Source: JBKPNZ01 sp046732895 (lineage in GTDB: Bacteria; Actinomycetota; Thermoleophilia; Solirubrobacterales; 70-9). From it: DNA of 54,634 bases. The notes beneath the pieces were generated by a model. It did not search any database. It was not told the DNA's origin and saw only the letters and a list, made by a program, of their open reading frames with translations. The position numbers were made by a program, and so were the translations under genes. Shown in pieces: positions 21,067 through 29,562 of the stretch (position 1 is its first letter; the number at the start of each line of letters is the position of its first letter). The stretch covers positions 1 through 54,634 of the forward strand of contig JBKPNZ010000075.1 in NCBI GenBank assembly GCA_046732895.1, read 5' to 3'.

Positions 21067-21086
21067 CCGATTGACCAGTCAGTCAA
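21067..21086 (-). promoter_or_regulatory. TetR-type operator upstream of thiolase
   Basis: On the minus strand TTGACTGACTGGTCAATCGG, differing from the site at 14578-14597 at two positions. It sits in the 251-bp divergent space between thiolase and 3-hydroxyacyl-CoA dehydrogenase, so one repressor could control both. The remaining space (21087-21265) contains a CCCGCC-ACTC-GGCGGG hairpin and other GC-rich inverted repeats without a recognisable element. Confidence 0.75.
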
Positions 21087-21265
21087 CACCCTGCCCGTCG
21101 AGTGGCGAGAAAGTCGGCCAGACGACGCATTTCCCGCCACTCGGCGGGAGCGAGCCGACGCGACGCGGCGTCGCACGGGCCTCGGCGCGGGGCGGCGAGG
21201 CCCGGACCCGCGCTCCCACGTGCTTGTACGTGATAGGAACTCGCGCGGGGGTACGAGTCGGGTCG

Positions 21266-22093
21266 GTGAGCGAGATCGAGGCATACGAGCGTCCGGGCAT
21301 TGCCGGCAGCGGCGTGATCGCGTGCGGCCTCGCGGCGTGTGCGTCCGCCTTGAGCGAGGTCCACCTGCTGGCTCGCAGCGACGCCTCCGCCTGGCGCGCC
21401 GAGGAGCAGGCGCAGGCAACGGCGGCGAAGCTCGACGGCGGCAACCCCGATCAGGTCCGGGTCACCACCGAGGCGGCCGACCTTGGCGGCTGCGACCTCG
21501 TCGTCGAGGCGATCGTGGAGGAGCCCGAGGCCAAGGTCGAGCAGCTCAAGGCGCTGGCCGATGCGGCCCCCAATGCGGATCTCGCTTCCACCACCTCGTC
21601 CCTCTCGGTCGCCGAGCTGGGGGCGGAGAGCGAGCTGGGTGGGCGCCTCTTCGGCCTGCACGTCTTCAATCCGCCGGATCGGATGGAGCTCGTCGAGCTG
21701 TGCCTACCGGACGGGCTGCCCGACGGCGTCGGGGGCCGCGCGCGTGCCTGGTGCGAGGCGCTCGGCAAGACCGTCGTCGAGGTCCCGGATCAGCCCGGCT
21801 TCGTCGTCAACCGTCTGCTGTTCCCGTTCCTGTTCGACGCCGTGCGCCTATTGGAGCGAACCGGCATGAGCGCCGGCGACATCGATACCTGCATGAAGCT
21901 CGGCGCCAGCCACCCGATGGGGCCGCTGCGCCTGCTCGACTTCGTGGGGCTCGACGTCGCGCAGGCGATCGGGGAGTCCCTGCACGCAGATTCACCGGAG
22001 GAGCGTTACCGCCCGCCCGGCCTGCTGATCGAGCTCGTCGGCGACGGCAAGCTCGGCCGCAAGTCGGGGTCCGGTTTCTACGAGTACGACTGA
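21266..22093 (+). CDS. 3-hydroxyacyl-CoA dehydrogenase
   Basis: 275 residues; NAD-dependent oxidation of 3-hydroxyacyl-CoA, a beta-oxidation step. Rossmann start PGIAGSGVIACGLAA near residue 10, then DLVVEAIVEEPEAK, STTSSLSVAEL, GLHVFNPPDRMELVEL and the C-terminal domain with GFVVNRLLFPFLFDAVRLLE and GPLRLLDFVGLDV. No enoyl-CoA hydratase part is fused. GTG at 21266 is chosen because it leaves a short lead into the Rossmann strand; an open frame continues upstream to 21035 without plausible coding sequence. Divergent from thiolase. Confidence 0.92.
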   Translation: MSEIEAYERPGIAGSGVIACGLAACASALSEVHLLARSDASAWRAEEQAQATAAKLDGGNPDQVRVTTEAADLGGCDLVVEAIVEEPEAKVEQLKALADAAPNADLASTTSSLSVAELGAESELGGRLFGLHVFNPPDRMELVELCLPDGLPDGVGGRARAWCEALGKTVVEVPDQPGFVVNRLLFPFLFDAVRLLERTGMSAGDIDTCMKLGASHPMGPLRLLDFVGLDVAQAIGESLHADSPEERYRPPGLLIELVGDGKLGRKSGSGFYEYD

Positions 22094-22105
22094 GCCGGCC
22101 GCGGC

Positions 22106-22345
22106 TCAGGCCGCTTGCTTTTTCTTGCCGGCGAGATCCCAGATCACGTCCGCCTCCGAGATCCCCTGCCGACGAGCCGCCTCGATGACGTCCTCCCATG
22201 GCAGCTGGGCGTCCGGGAGCTCATCCCAGCGCGCCAACTCCAGCGCCTCAAGCGCTCCGCGGAGGGCCGGTCCCAAGTGCTCCTCCGAGCGCAGCACCGC
22301 TCGTAGAACCTCGAGCTGCTTATCGGTGAGCCGCACGATCCACAT
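22106..22345 (-). CDS. Small hypothetical protein
   Basis: 79 residues, starting MWIVRLTDKQLEVLRAVLRSEEHL, acidic-helical, ending in GKKKQAA. AAGGGG lies 5 nt before the ATG, supporting the gene. No family recognised; the first part (LTDKQLEVLRAVL) resembles small helical proteins rather than any enzyme. It is convergent with the dehydrogenase at 21266 and follows the CNNM gene on the same strand. Confidence 0.65.
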   Translation of the reverse strand: MWIVRLTDKQLEVLRAVLRSEEHLGPALRGALEALELARWDELPDAQLPWEDVIEAARRQGISEADVIWDLAGKKKQAA

Positions 22346-22436
22346 GGCTACCCCTTCGGCTACGCGTACTGGACGCCTCGCAAGCTAAAACCGCCTGCGG
22401 ACGGAAGCGGCGCGTGCGGACGTGCCCAAAATGCGC

Positions 22437-23774
22437 CTAGTCGGCGGTTGTCGCGGGCGTCTCGCCGCCGATCACGCGGTGCTCGGCGGTGACGGAGTGG
22501 ATCCGCACGGCGACGATGCGGTTGTCGCGCACGGACTCAACCCGGATCTCGTATCCGTTCGCCCGGATCTTGTCGCCGCGCTTGGGCAGCCGGCCGAGCT
22601 CGGAGAAGACGTAGCCGCCCACCGAGTTGAACGCGTCGGAGGAGACGGGGAGCTCGATGCCGGCGTCCTGCAGATCCCCGAGGGGAACGTGGCCCCGGAC
22701 GTACCAGTCGCCGTCCGTCAGGCGTCGCATCGAGGTCGCCCGTGGATCGGTCTCGTCCTCGATCTCGCCGACGACCTCCTCGAGGACGTCCTCGACCGTG
22801 ACGATGCCGACGGTGCGCCCGTACTCGTCGGAGACGACGCCGAGCGAGCTGCGCTGCCGTTGGAGCTCGGCGAGCAGGTCGTCCAACGGCTTGGTCTCGG
22901 GGAAGATCGGCACGTCGCGGATCGCCGGCTCCAGCGGGGCGTCGGCCCCGGCGTTCATGTAGAGGCGGACGAGGCTGTTGTTGTGGACGACGCCCCTGAC
23001 CTTGTCGGGGTTGTCGTCCTCGACGACGACCAGTCGCGTATGGCCCGAGGAGACGCAGCGCGTGAGGCCCTCCTCGACGTTCTCGTCCGCGTTGACGGTG
23101 ACGACAGCCGGGATCGGGGTCATCACCTCGCGCGCCTGCTGCTCGTGCAGATGGAAGACGCCGCCGAGCATCACGGCCTCGCCCGGGTCGAGGGTCCCGC
23201 CGCGGGCCGAGGACTGGATGATCTCCTTGAGGTCGTCGGAGGTGTGCTTCTCCGAGAGGTCGCTGGGGTCGACGCCGAACAGGCGAACGATTCCGTTGGA
23301 GAGGACCGTGAGGCCAAGGGTGAAGGGCGCGCTCGCGAGCTCGAACCAGTGCAGCGGCCGCGAGAGCCCGCGAACCGTCCTGTCCGCGTTCGTGATCGCC
23401 AGCATCTTCGGCACCTGCTCGCCGACGGTGATGTGCAGCGACGTCGCGAGCGTGTACGCGAGGACGAACGCGATCGGCGCCGCAGCCGCGTGCGCGAGCG
23501 CGCCGTCAAGGGCGGGCTCGAAGAGGTCGACGAGCGCCTTCTCGCCGAGGAAGCCGATTCCGATCGACGCCATCGTGATCCCCACCTGGCAGGCGGAGAG
23601 CGACTCGTCGATCGTCTCGATCTGCTCGAGCGCCTGCTCGGCTCCAGCCTCGCCCTCCTTGGCGAGCGCGGCGATCCTGCCCTTGCGCGTACGCACAAGC
23701 GCGAACTCGGCCGCGACGAAGAGCCCGTTGAGCAGGACGAGCAGAACCAGGAGGATGAGGAAGATCGCGGTCAC
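22437..23774 (-). CDS. CNNM/CorC-type membrane protein with CBS pair
   Basis: 445 residues: an N-terminal DUF21/CNNM transmembrane domain (about residues 1-190, starting with a strongly hydrophobic helix and LNGLFVAAEFALVRTRKGRI), two CBS domains (about 210-330, with GHTRLVVVEDDNPDKVRGVV and RTVGIVTVEDVLEEVVGEI) and a C-terminal CorC_HlyC domain. Relatives export or sense magnesium or cobalt and bind adenine nucleotides through the CBS pair. Older names call such proteins hemolysins without evidence of toxicity. Confidence 0.93.
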   Translation of the reverse strand: MTAIFLILLVLLVLLNGLFVAAEFALVRTRKGRIAALAKEGEAGAEQALEQIETIDESLSACQVGITMASIGIGFLGEKALVDLFEPALDGALAHAAAAPIAFVLAYTLATSLHITVGEQVPKMLAITNADRTVRGLSRPLHWFELASAPFTLGLTVLSNGIVRLFGVDPSDLSEKHTSDDLKEIIQSSARGGTLDPGEAVMLGGVFHLHEQQAREVMTPIPAVVTVNADENVEEGLTRCVSSGHTRLVVVEDDNPDKVRGVVHNNSLVRLYMNAGADAPLEPAIRDVPIFPETKPLDDLLAELQRQRSSLGVVSDEYGRTVGIVTVEDVLEEVVGEIEDETDPRATSMRRLTDGDWYVRGHVPLGDLQDAGIELPVSSDAFNSVGGYVFSELGRLPKRGDKIRANGYEIRVESVRDNRIVAVRIHSVTAEHRVIGGETPATTAD

Positions 23775-23803
23775 GGGCGCAGAAGCCGCAAGTCACCGCT
23801 AGG

Positions 23804-23827
23804 GCCGGCGGGCGGGCTGCCGCCGGC
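23804..23827. other. Perfect 8-bp inverted repeat in divergent space
   Basis: GCCGGCGG, 8-nt loop, CCGCCGGC, in the 167-bp divergent space between the CNNM gene and the decarboxylase operon. It could be an operator or a leader hairpin; nothing distinguishes the two. Confidence 0.4.
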
Positions 23828-23890
23828 GGTGCTACTTCGAGGTCGGTCGTCGTCCACGGGGACGGGCAGACGGTAGCAGCGGCGGCCGTC

Positions 23891-23928
23891 AGGAGGTCAG
23901 GGCGGCGATCCGGCCCGCGCCGCCCTGA
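23891..23928 (+). promoter_or_regulatory. Ribosome binding site plus 11-bp hairpin before decarboxylase
   Basis: AGGAGG (23891-23896) is followed directly by TCAGGGCGGCG, a 10-nt loop and CGCCGCCCTGA, a perfect 11-bp inverted repeat, ending 13 nt before the ATG at 23942. No other good Shine-Dalgarno is present. Folding would bring AGGAGG to within 13 nt of the start codon; unfolded it is 45 nt away. Confidence 0.55.
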
Positions 23929-23941
23929 GTAGTGTCTCGGC

Positions 23942-25453
23942 ATGGCCGTGAAGCCTTCAGCGACACGTACGGACGCCGCGATGCTCGACCAATCGGAGGC
24001 GCCGTATCTGGACGCCGTCGTCGCCTATGCAGCGCGCAATCCCGGGCGCTTTCACGTGCCGGGGCACAAGGGCGGAAGCGGCGCCGATCCCGGCCTGCTG
24101 GAGGCGATCGGGCTCTCGGCGCTTGCGCTCGACGTGCCCGCCGGCATCGAGGGAATCGATGTCGGCGAGGACATCGCCGCCAACCCCTTCCAGCGCGCGC
24201 AGCGGCTGGCGGCCGAGGCCTTCGGCGCGCGCCGCAGCTGGTTCCTCGTGAACGGCGGCTCGGGAGGAAACCACGCGATCTGCATGACGCTGGCGCACAT
24301 GGGCGAGCGCGTCGTCGTGCAGCGCAACGTCCACTCCTCGACGATCGACGGCATGATCCTGGCCGGCCTGCGGCCGCACTTCGTCTCGCCGGTGCTCGAC
24401 CCCGAACTGGGCGTCGCCCACTGCCTCGAGCCGGCGGCGCTCGACGAGGCGCTCGCGGCGGCGCCGGACGCCGTTGCGGCGCTTGTGGTCTCGCCCACCT
24501 ACTTCGGGGCCGTCGCCGACATCGCCGGCCTGGCCGACGTCGCCCATTCCCACGGCGTCCCGCTCGTCGCCGACGAGGCCTGGGGATCCCACATGCACTT
24601 CTCGCCGGAGCTGCCCGCCTCGGCGCTCGACTGCGGCGCCGACATCGTGCTCTCGTCCACTCACAAGATCATCGGGAGCATCACCCAGTCGGCGATCGTC
24701 CACCTGGGGCAAGGCGATCGCATCGACGAGCGCATCCTCGATCGTTCGGTGACCCTCGTGGAGTCCACGAGCCCCAACGCCCTGTTGACGGCGTCGCTCG
24801 ACGCCGCCCGCCGTCAGGCCGCCACCCGGGGAGCGGAGCTGCTGGCGGAGACGGTCCGCTCCCTGTACGGGGTTCGCGCCCGGATTCGCGAGATCCCCGG
24901 CCTCGACGTCCTCGACGAGGGACTCGCCGGCCGTCCCGGCGTCTTCGCCTATGACCCCCTCCGCCTGGTCGTCGACGTGCGCGGCACCGGGGTCACCGGT
25001 CACCGCGTCGCCGAGCTCATGCATGACTTCGACGACATCAACCTGGAGATGTTCGCCGAGAACATCGTCGTCGCCCTCTTCGGCCTCGGCGAGCACGCCC
25101 ACGAGACCGGTGAGCGCCTGGTCGAGGCACTCCAGCACGCGGTCGACCGCATCGGCGAGTCCGGCGAGAGGATGCACGAGCCGTTCGCGGAGCCGCCTCC
25201 GTGGGGGCCCACCGAGCTCTCACCGCGCGACGCCTTCCTGGCGCCGCAGGAGGTCGTTGCCTTCGACGAAGCGGAGGGACGGATCGCCGCGGAGTCTCTC
25301 GCCGCGTATCCGCCGGGCGTGCCGAACGTGCTGCCCGGCGAGCGCCTCACGCGAGGCACTCTCGACTACATCACGGAGAGCATCGCGCACGGTGGCATGG
25401 TCCGCGGCGCGTCCGACCGCACGCTCAAGACCGTGAGGGTGGTGATGGAGTGA
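23942..25453 (+). CDS. PLP-dependent Arg/Orn/Lys decarboxylase-family protein
   Basis: 503 residues of the fold-type I basic amino acid decarboxylase family (SpeA/CadA/YaaO-like). Visible: NPGRFHVPGHKGG near residue 34, NGGSGGNH, VSPTYFGAVADI, ADEAWGSHMHF and the PLP lysine SSTHK at K242, then a C-terminal domain with PPGVPNVLPGERL. Arginine, ornithine or lysine could be the substrate; the two genes overlapping it downstream (deiminase fold, carbamoylase type) make arginine or ornithine more likely. Its stop overlaps the next start as GTGA. A hairpin between AGGAGG and the ATG suggests translational control. Confidence 0.9.
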   Translation: MAVKPSATRTDAAMLDQSEAPYLDAVVAYAARNPGRFHVPGHKGGSGADPGLLEAIGLSALALDVPAGIEGIDVGEDIAANPFQRAQRLAAEAFGARRSWFLVNGGSGGNHAICMTLAHMGERVVVQRNVHSSTIDGMILAGLRPHFVSPVLDPELGVAHCLEPAALDEALAAAPDAVAALVVSPTYFGAVADIAGLADVAHSHGVPLVADEAWGSHMHFSPELPASALDCGADIVLSSTHKIIGSITQSAIVHLGQGDRIDERILDRSVTLVESTSPNALLTASLDAARRQAATRGAELLAETVRSLYGVRARIREIPGLDVLDEGLAGRPGVFAYDPLRLVVDVRGTGVTGHRVAELMHDFDDINLEMFAENIVVALFGLGEHAHETGERLVEALQHAVDRIGESGERMHEPFAEPPPWGPTELSPRDAFLAPQEVVAFDEAEGRIAAESLAAYPPGVPNVLPGERLTRGTLDYITESIAHGGMVRGASDRTLKTVRVVME

Positions 25454-26367
25454 GCACCGCAGACCAAGCCGGCTTCGGACGCGGAACGGAGGAACCGGCT
25501 GGCCTTGTCTCCTTCGGGGCGGATTCCGAGTACGGCCTGCTTCGGGACGTCGTGCTGTGCCCTCCCGACAACTACCGCTGGCTTCCCACCAGCGCGATCT
25601 CGCGCGCGACGATGGACAGCGGCCGCCGCTTCGAGCCCGAGGCGGCCGCGGCCCAGCACGCCGAGCTCGTCGCCGCCTACGAGGCCGCGGGCGTCGCCAC
25701 TCACTTCCTCGAGCCGGACGCTGCCCTGCCCTACCAGGTGTTCGCTCGCGACTCGAGCGTGATGACGCCGTGGGGCCCGTTCGTGACCCAGCTGAAGCAG
25801 TGGTGGCGGCGCGGCGAGTACGCGCCCGTGATCCGCTTCTACCAGTCGCACGAGATCCCGATCTGGCAGATGGCGACGGCGGGCGCCATCGAGGGCGGCG
25901 ACGTGATGATCGTGGAGCCCGGTTCCGTCGTGATCGGGAACGGCGAGGAGCGCACCGAGAATCCGGCGGCTCGTCAGCTCGCCGCGTGGTTCGAGGCCGA
26001 GGGCTGGGAGGCGCGGGTCGAGCCGATCCCCGGCGTCTTCGTCCACATCGACGTGCTGATGGCGGTGATCGCGCCGAAGCTGGCGGCGGTGTGCACCGAT
26101 CTGGTCTCGAGCGGGCTGGTGGCGTGGCTGCGCGGGAAGGGCTTCGAGATCCTGGAGGTGCCCGCCGAGGACGCGTGGACGCTCGGCGTGAACGCGATCT
26201 CGCTCGGCGGCGACCGGGTGCTCACAGGCGCCCGCGCCCGGGCTCTGAACGAGCAGATGAGGGCGCGCGGCCTCGAGCTCTACGCCCCGGAGCTCGAGAT
26301 GTTCACGCTCGGCGGCGGCAGCGCCCACTGCCTCGGGCAGGCGCTGCGGCGCGAGCCGGAGGGGTGA
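25450..26367 (+). CDS. Arginine deiminase/DDAH-superfamily hydrolase
   Basis: 305-residue member of the amidinotransferase/deiminase fold, which hydrolyses or transfers guanidino groups. Motifs: FARDSSVMTPWG near residue 96, EGGDVM near residue 152, FVHIDVLMA (active-site His) and the nucleophile in GGGSAHCLGQ at C294. Sequence sits between dimethylarginine dimethylaminohydrolase and agmatine/arginine deiminases; which guanidine it uses cannot be told. GTG at 25450 overlaps the decarboxylase TGA (GTGA), and its own stop is overlapped by the amidase, so all three are translationally linked. Confidence 0.87.
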   Translation: MSTADQAGFGRGTEEPAGLVSFGADSEYGLLRDVVLCPPDNYRWLPTSAISRATMDSGRRFEPEAAAAQHAELVAAYEAAGVATHFLEPDAALPYQVFARDSSVMTPWGPFVTQLKQWWRRGEYAPVIRFYQSHEIPIWQMATAGAIEGGDVMIVEPGSVVIGNGEERTENPAARQLAAWFEAEGWEARVEPIPGVFVHIDVLMAVIAPKLAAVCTDLVSSGLVAWLRGKGFEILEVPAEDAWTLGVNAISLGGDRVLTGARARALNEQMRARGLELYAPELEMFTLGGGSAHCLGQALRREPEG

Positions 26368-27614
26368 GCGTGGCCGCGCCGGCGATCGACGCGCGGCGCG
26401 TGATCGCGGACCTGCGCGAGCTGGATCGGCGAACGGGAGGTCCGGCGGGCGCCCAGCGCTTGTGCTGGACGCAGACCTGGCGCGAGGCGCGGGGGTTCCT
26501 CGGCGAGCTTCTCGACGAGATCGGAGTCGAGCCCGAGCGCGACGAGGCCGGGAACGTCTGGGCGCGCATCGGGGGGGAAGGGGGCGACGGGGCCCTCGCG
26601 GTGGGTTCCCACATCGACTCCGTTCCCGATGGGGGCTGGCTCGATGGGGCACTGGGCGTGATGGCGGGGCTGGGCGTCCTGCGCGCCTGGGCCGCCGTGG
26701 GGCAGGCTCCTCCGCGGCCCCTCATCCTCGTGGACTGGGCGGACGAGGAAGGCGTGCGGTTCGGTCGCAGCCTCTTCGGCAGCTCGGCCTTCACGGGGAC
26801 CCTTGACCCGCGCGCCCTCCGGGGGCTCCACGATCACGAGGGTGCAGGCATTGCGGACGTGCTCGCCGAGAACGACGTCGAGCTCGACCGGGTCCTCGAG
26901 TCCGGTCGTCGCCGCGGCGAGGTTGCCGCGTACCTGGAGCTCCACATCGAGCAAGGGCCGGTGATGGAGGTCGAGGGGATCACGGCGGCGGCGGTACGCG
27001 GGTGCGCCGGCGTCGAGCGCCACCGGTTCACCGTGCGCGGACAGGCCTCGCACGCCGGGACGACGCCCATGGCCCAGCGGCGCGATGCAGGGCTGGCGGC
27101 CGCGGACGCCGCACTGCGGATCGAGGAGGTCGGGGCACGAAGCGGTGGCGTCGCCACCACCGGCGTCCTGGAGCTTCGCCCCGGGATCGCCACGGCAGTC
27201 GCGGGCGAGGCCGAGTTGACCGTCGATCTGCGAAATGCCGACGCCGATGCGCTCGCGCGCATGCTCGCCGAGGCGCGCGAGGCGATCGAGACCGCGGCGT
27301 GGGAGCGCGAGTGCAAGACATCGTCCGAGCTCATCTGGCGGATCGACCCGATCCCGTTCGACGAACGCCTGGTCGCAGCCGCGCAGGCGGCCTGCAAGGA
27401 GGTTGCGGGAGTCGAGCGCGCGCTCACCAGCGGGGCCTTGCACGACGCCGCCGAGGTCGCGCGGGTACTGCCCGCAGCAATGGTCTTCGTCCCCTCGATC
27501 CGGGGCATCTCCCATGCCAAAGAGGAGGACACGGATGAGAACGACCTCGCCGCCGGGATCGAGGTTTTCGGCGCGCTCGCCAACCGGGCGCTGACCGGCG
27601 AGCTCAGCGACTGA
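26364..27614 (+). CDS. M20-family N-carbamoyl-amino acid hydrolase / allantoate amidohydrolase-type amidase
   Basis: 416 residues. Zinc-peptidase M20 fold of the hydantoinase/carbamoylase subgroup: GSHIDSVPDGGWLDGALGV near residue 80, VDWADEEGVRFG, YLELHIEQGPVME, QASHAGTTPM and the late FVPSIRGISHAKEEDT. The group removes a carbamoyl or ureido group as NH3 and CO2. In this operon a ureido product from the deiminase-fold enzyme would be a natural substrate; that is inference. GTG at 26364 overlaps the upstream stop. Its end overlaps the convergent zinc dehydrogenase by 11 nt. Confidence 0.9.
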   Translation: MSVAAPAIDARRVIADLRELDRRTGGPAGAQRLCWTQTWREARGFLGELLDEIGVEPERDEAGNVWARIGGEGGDGALAVGSHIDSVPDGGWLDGALGVMAGLGVLRAWAAVGQAPPRPLILVDWADEEGVRFGRSLFGSSAFTGTLDPRALRGLHDHEGAGIADVLAENDVELDRVLESGRRRGEVAAYLELHIEQGPVMEVEGITAAAVRGCAGVERHRFTVRGQASHAGTTPMAQRRDAGLAAADAALRIEEVGARSGGVATTGVLELRPGIATAVAGEAELTVDLRNADADALARMLAEAREAIETAAWERECKTSSELIWRIDPIPFDERLVAAAQAACKEVAGVERALTSGALHDAAEVARVLPAAMVFVPSIRGISHAKEEDTDENDLAAGIEVFGALANRALTGELSD

Positions 27615-28614
27615 CGACGAGCTTGCCGTCGTGCCCCGCCACGGCCTCGGCGGCGTCATCCCAAGCCGCCGTCTCCGCCGTCACCTCCTCAGGCTTGAAC
27701 TGCCCCGCACTGATCAGGTCGAGGATCGCCGGCATGATCGGCCGGGCCTGCGGCGCACCGGTGTGGAAGCTGATGCCCTTCGAGAACATCTCGAAGAGCG
27801 GAACCGGCGTCTCCGGCTCCCAGTAGATGCCAATCGACGTGCAGGCTCCCCACGGCTCGGTCGATCGGAGCGCACAGGCGAGCCCGGCGTGGTCGGCACT
27901 TGCATCCACCGTGATCGGATAGGGGCCGAGCCGCTCCGGGAACTCCTCGTCCAGCAGGTTCGCGCCGATCCGTTTGGCTCGCTCCCGCTCCCAGGGACGA
28001 CCACCGACGTAGTCGACCCGCTCCGCCCCGAGGGCGAGCGCCATCGCGGCGGCATAGACCGGGATCGAACCGGCACCACCGCAGATGAGCACGGTGGCCC
28101 CGGGGTTGTCGGCCAGATAGGGCGCCACGCAGCGCCAGGCGTCGGGCATGTTGTCCGAGAGGCTCGCCACGGACGCGGGCGAGATCCCGTCCGGGATCGG
28201 CACCAGCATGGAATCGGCGAACGGAACCCGCACGACCTCCGAGAAGAAACCGCCGTAGTCCCCGCCCATGGGCAGGCCGTAGAGCGACAGGCGTGGGACC
28301 CGCTCACAGCTGCCGGTCAGGCCCCGGCGGCAGCGACCGCATTCGCCGCAGGCGACCTGAAACGGGATGCTTACGATGTCGCCGGGCTGCACGTCCGTGA
28401 CCTCGTCGCCGATCTCGATCACCTCCGCGACGCCCTCGTGGCCGAGCGGAAACGGGCCCTGAAGCGGCGCGATTCCGCGCACGATTGCCAAGTCGAGATC
28501 GCACGTTGCGACGGCCAAGGGACGGACCAGTGCCGCCACCGCATCGCCCAGGTCGGGCTCGCCGGCGTCCTGCCACTCGAGCTTGCCCGGTTCCAGGAAG
28601 GTGAGCTGGCGCAC
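27604..28614 (-). CDS. Zinc-type medium-chain alcohol dehydrogenase
   Basis: 336 residues from GTG 28614 (a GTG at 28659 would add 15). GroES-like N-terminal domain with GHEGVAEVIEIG and a structural-zinc loop (CGECGRCRRGLTGSC), Rossmann part with VLICGGAGSIPVYAAAMALALGA. The catalytic zinc ligands look like C in VATCD, H in LGHEG. Substrate unknown; threonine or sorbitol dehydrogenase-like in style. Divergent from the flavodoxin-like oxidoreductase. Confidence 0.88.
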   Translation of the reverse strand: MRQLTFLEPGKLEWQDAGEPDLGDAVAALVRPLAVATCDLDLAIVRGIAPLQGPFPLGHEGVAEVIEIGDEVTDVQPGDIVSIPFQVACGECGRCRRGLTGSCERVPRLSLYGLPMGGDYGGFFSEVVRVPFADSMLVPIPDGISPASVASLSDNMPDAWRCVAPYLADNPGATVLICGGAGSIPVYAAAMALALGAERVDYVGGRPWERERAKRIGANLLDEEFPERLGPYPITVDASADHAGLACALRSTEPWGACTSIGIYWEPETPVPLFEMFSKGISFHTGAPQARPIMPAILDLISAGQFKPEEVTAETAAWDDAAEAVAGHDGKLVVSR

Positions 28615-28691
28615 GCGCGCGAAGCTTATGTCGCGTAACGCCTGGGCCGTGTGGCGCACATCACAGAACCCAACCCCACCGAGGAGAGGCG

Positions 28692-29450
28692 ATGAGCGAT
28701 CGAGAGATCCTGAACGAGAAGCAGATGGAGATGGTCGAGTCCAGCACCACCGACTATTCGGACCTGAAGGCGCTCTTCATCAACTGCACCCTGAAGCGAA
28801 GCCCCGAGCAGTCCCACACCCAGGGGCTCATGGACCTCTCGATGGAGATCATGCGCCGCAACGAGGTCGGCGTCGAGGGCATCCGCGCGATCGACCACGA
28901 CATCGCCGTCGGTGTGTGGCCCGACATGACCGAGCACGGCTGGGAAACCGACGAGTGGCCGCAGATCTTCGAGCAGGTGATGGCGGCGGACATCCTCGTC
29001 CTCGGCATGCCGATCTGGCTGGGCGAGAAGTCCTCGGTATGCACCCACATCATCGAGCGCCTCTACGGCAACTCCCACCTGCTGAACGACGACGGCCAGT
29101 ACGCCTACTACGGGCGGGTCGGCGGCTGCCTGGTCACCGGGAACGAGGACGGAATCAAGCACTGCGCGCTGGAGACGCTCTATGCCCTCCAGCACCTCGG
29201 CTACACGATCCCGCCCCAGGCCGACGCGGGCTGGATCGGCGAGGCCGGGCCCGGTCCGTCATACCTCGACGAGGGCTCCGGCGGGCCGATGAACGACTTC
29301 ACCAACCGCAACACGACGTTCATGACCTGGAACCTGCTTCACGTGGCGCGGATGCTGAAGGACGCCGGCGGGATCCCCGCCCACGGCAACCAGCGCACCG
29401 AATGGGACGCGGGCTGCCGCTTCGACTTCCCGAATCCGGAGCATCGCTAG
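28692..29450 (+). CDS. Flavodoxin-fold NAD(P)H-dependent oxidoreductase
   Basis: 252 residues of the NADPH-dependent FMN reductase family. FMN phosphate-binding region ALFINCTLKRSPEQSHTQGL near residue 27, ADILVLGMPIWLGEKSSVCTHIIERL near residue 98 and YYGRVGGCLVTGNEDGIKHC near 138. GAGGAG sits about 6 nt before ATG 28692. The physiological acceptor is unknown. Followed 3 nt after the stop by a structured repeat element. Confidence 0.9.
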   Translation: MSDREILNEKQMEMVESSTTDYSDLKALFINCTLKRSPEQSHTQGLMDLSMEIMRRNEVGVEGIRAIDHDIAVGVWPDMTEHGWETDEWPQIFEQVMAADILVLGMPIWLGEKSSVCTHIIERLYGNSHLLNDDGQYAYYGRVGGCLVTGNEDGIKHCALETLYALQHLGYTIPPQADAGWIGEAGPGPSYLDEGSGGPMNDFTNRNTTFMTWNLLHVARMLKDAGGIPAHGNQRTEWDAGCRFDFPNPEHR

Positions 29451-29453
29451 GCA

Positions 29454-29532
29454 GGTGAGCCGGGCCGGCACACAAGGTGTGCCGGCAGCAGCATGTAAGG
29501 CGGCGAAGCCGCCGCAGGGGTCTGCCCTCACC
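29454..29532 (+). repeat. Structured intergenic repeat, copy B (closed multi-branch)
   Basis: Best-formed copy. Outer helix GGTGAG (29454-29459) with CTCACC (29527-29532); hairpin GCCGGCACAC-AAG-GTGTGCCGGC (29464-29486); single-stranded AGCAGCATGTAA (29487-29498); hairpin GGCGGC-GAA-GCCGCC (29499-29513); small hairpin GCAG-GGGT-CTGC (29514-29525). All helices are perfect. It begins 3 nt after the stop of the oxidoreductase and ends 30 nt before the GTG of the next gene. Confidence 0.65.
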
Positions 29533-29562
29533 AGGACCGCCGCAATCTGAGAAAATCGCTGC

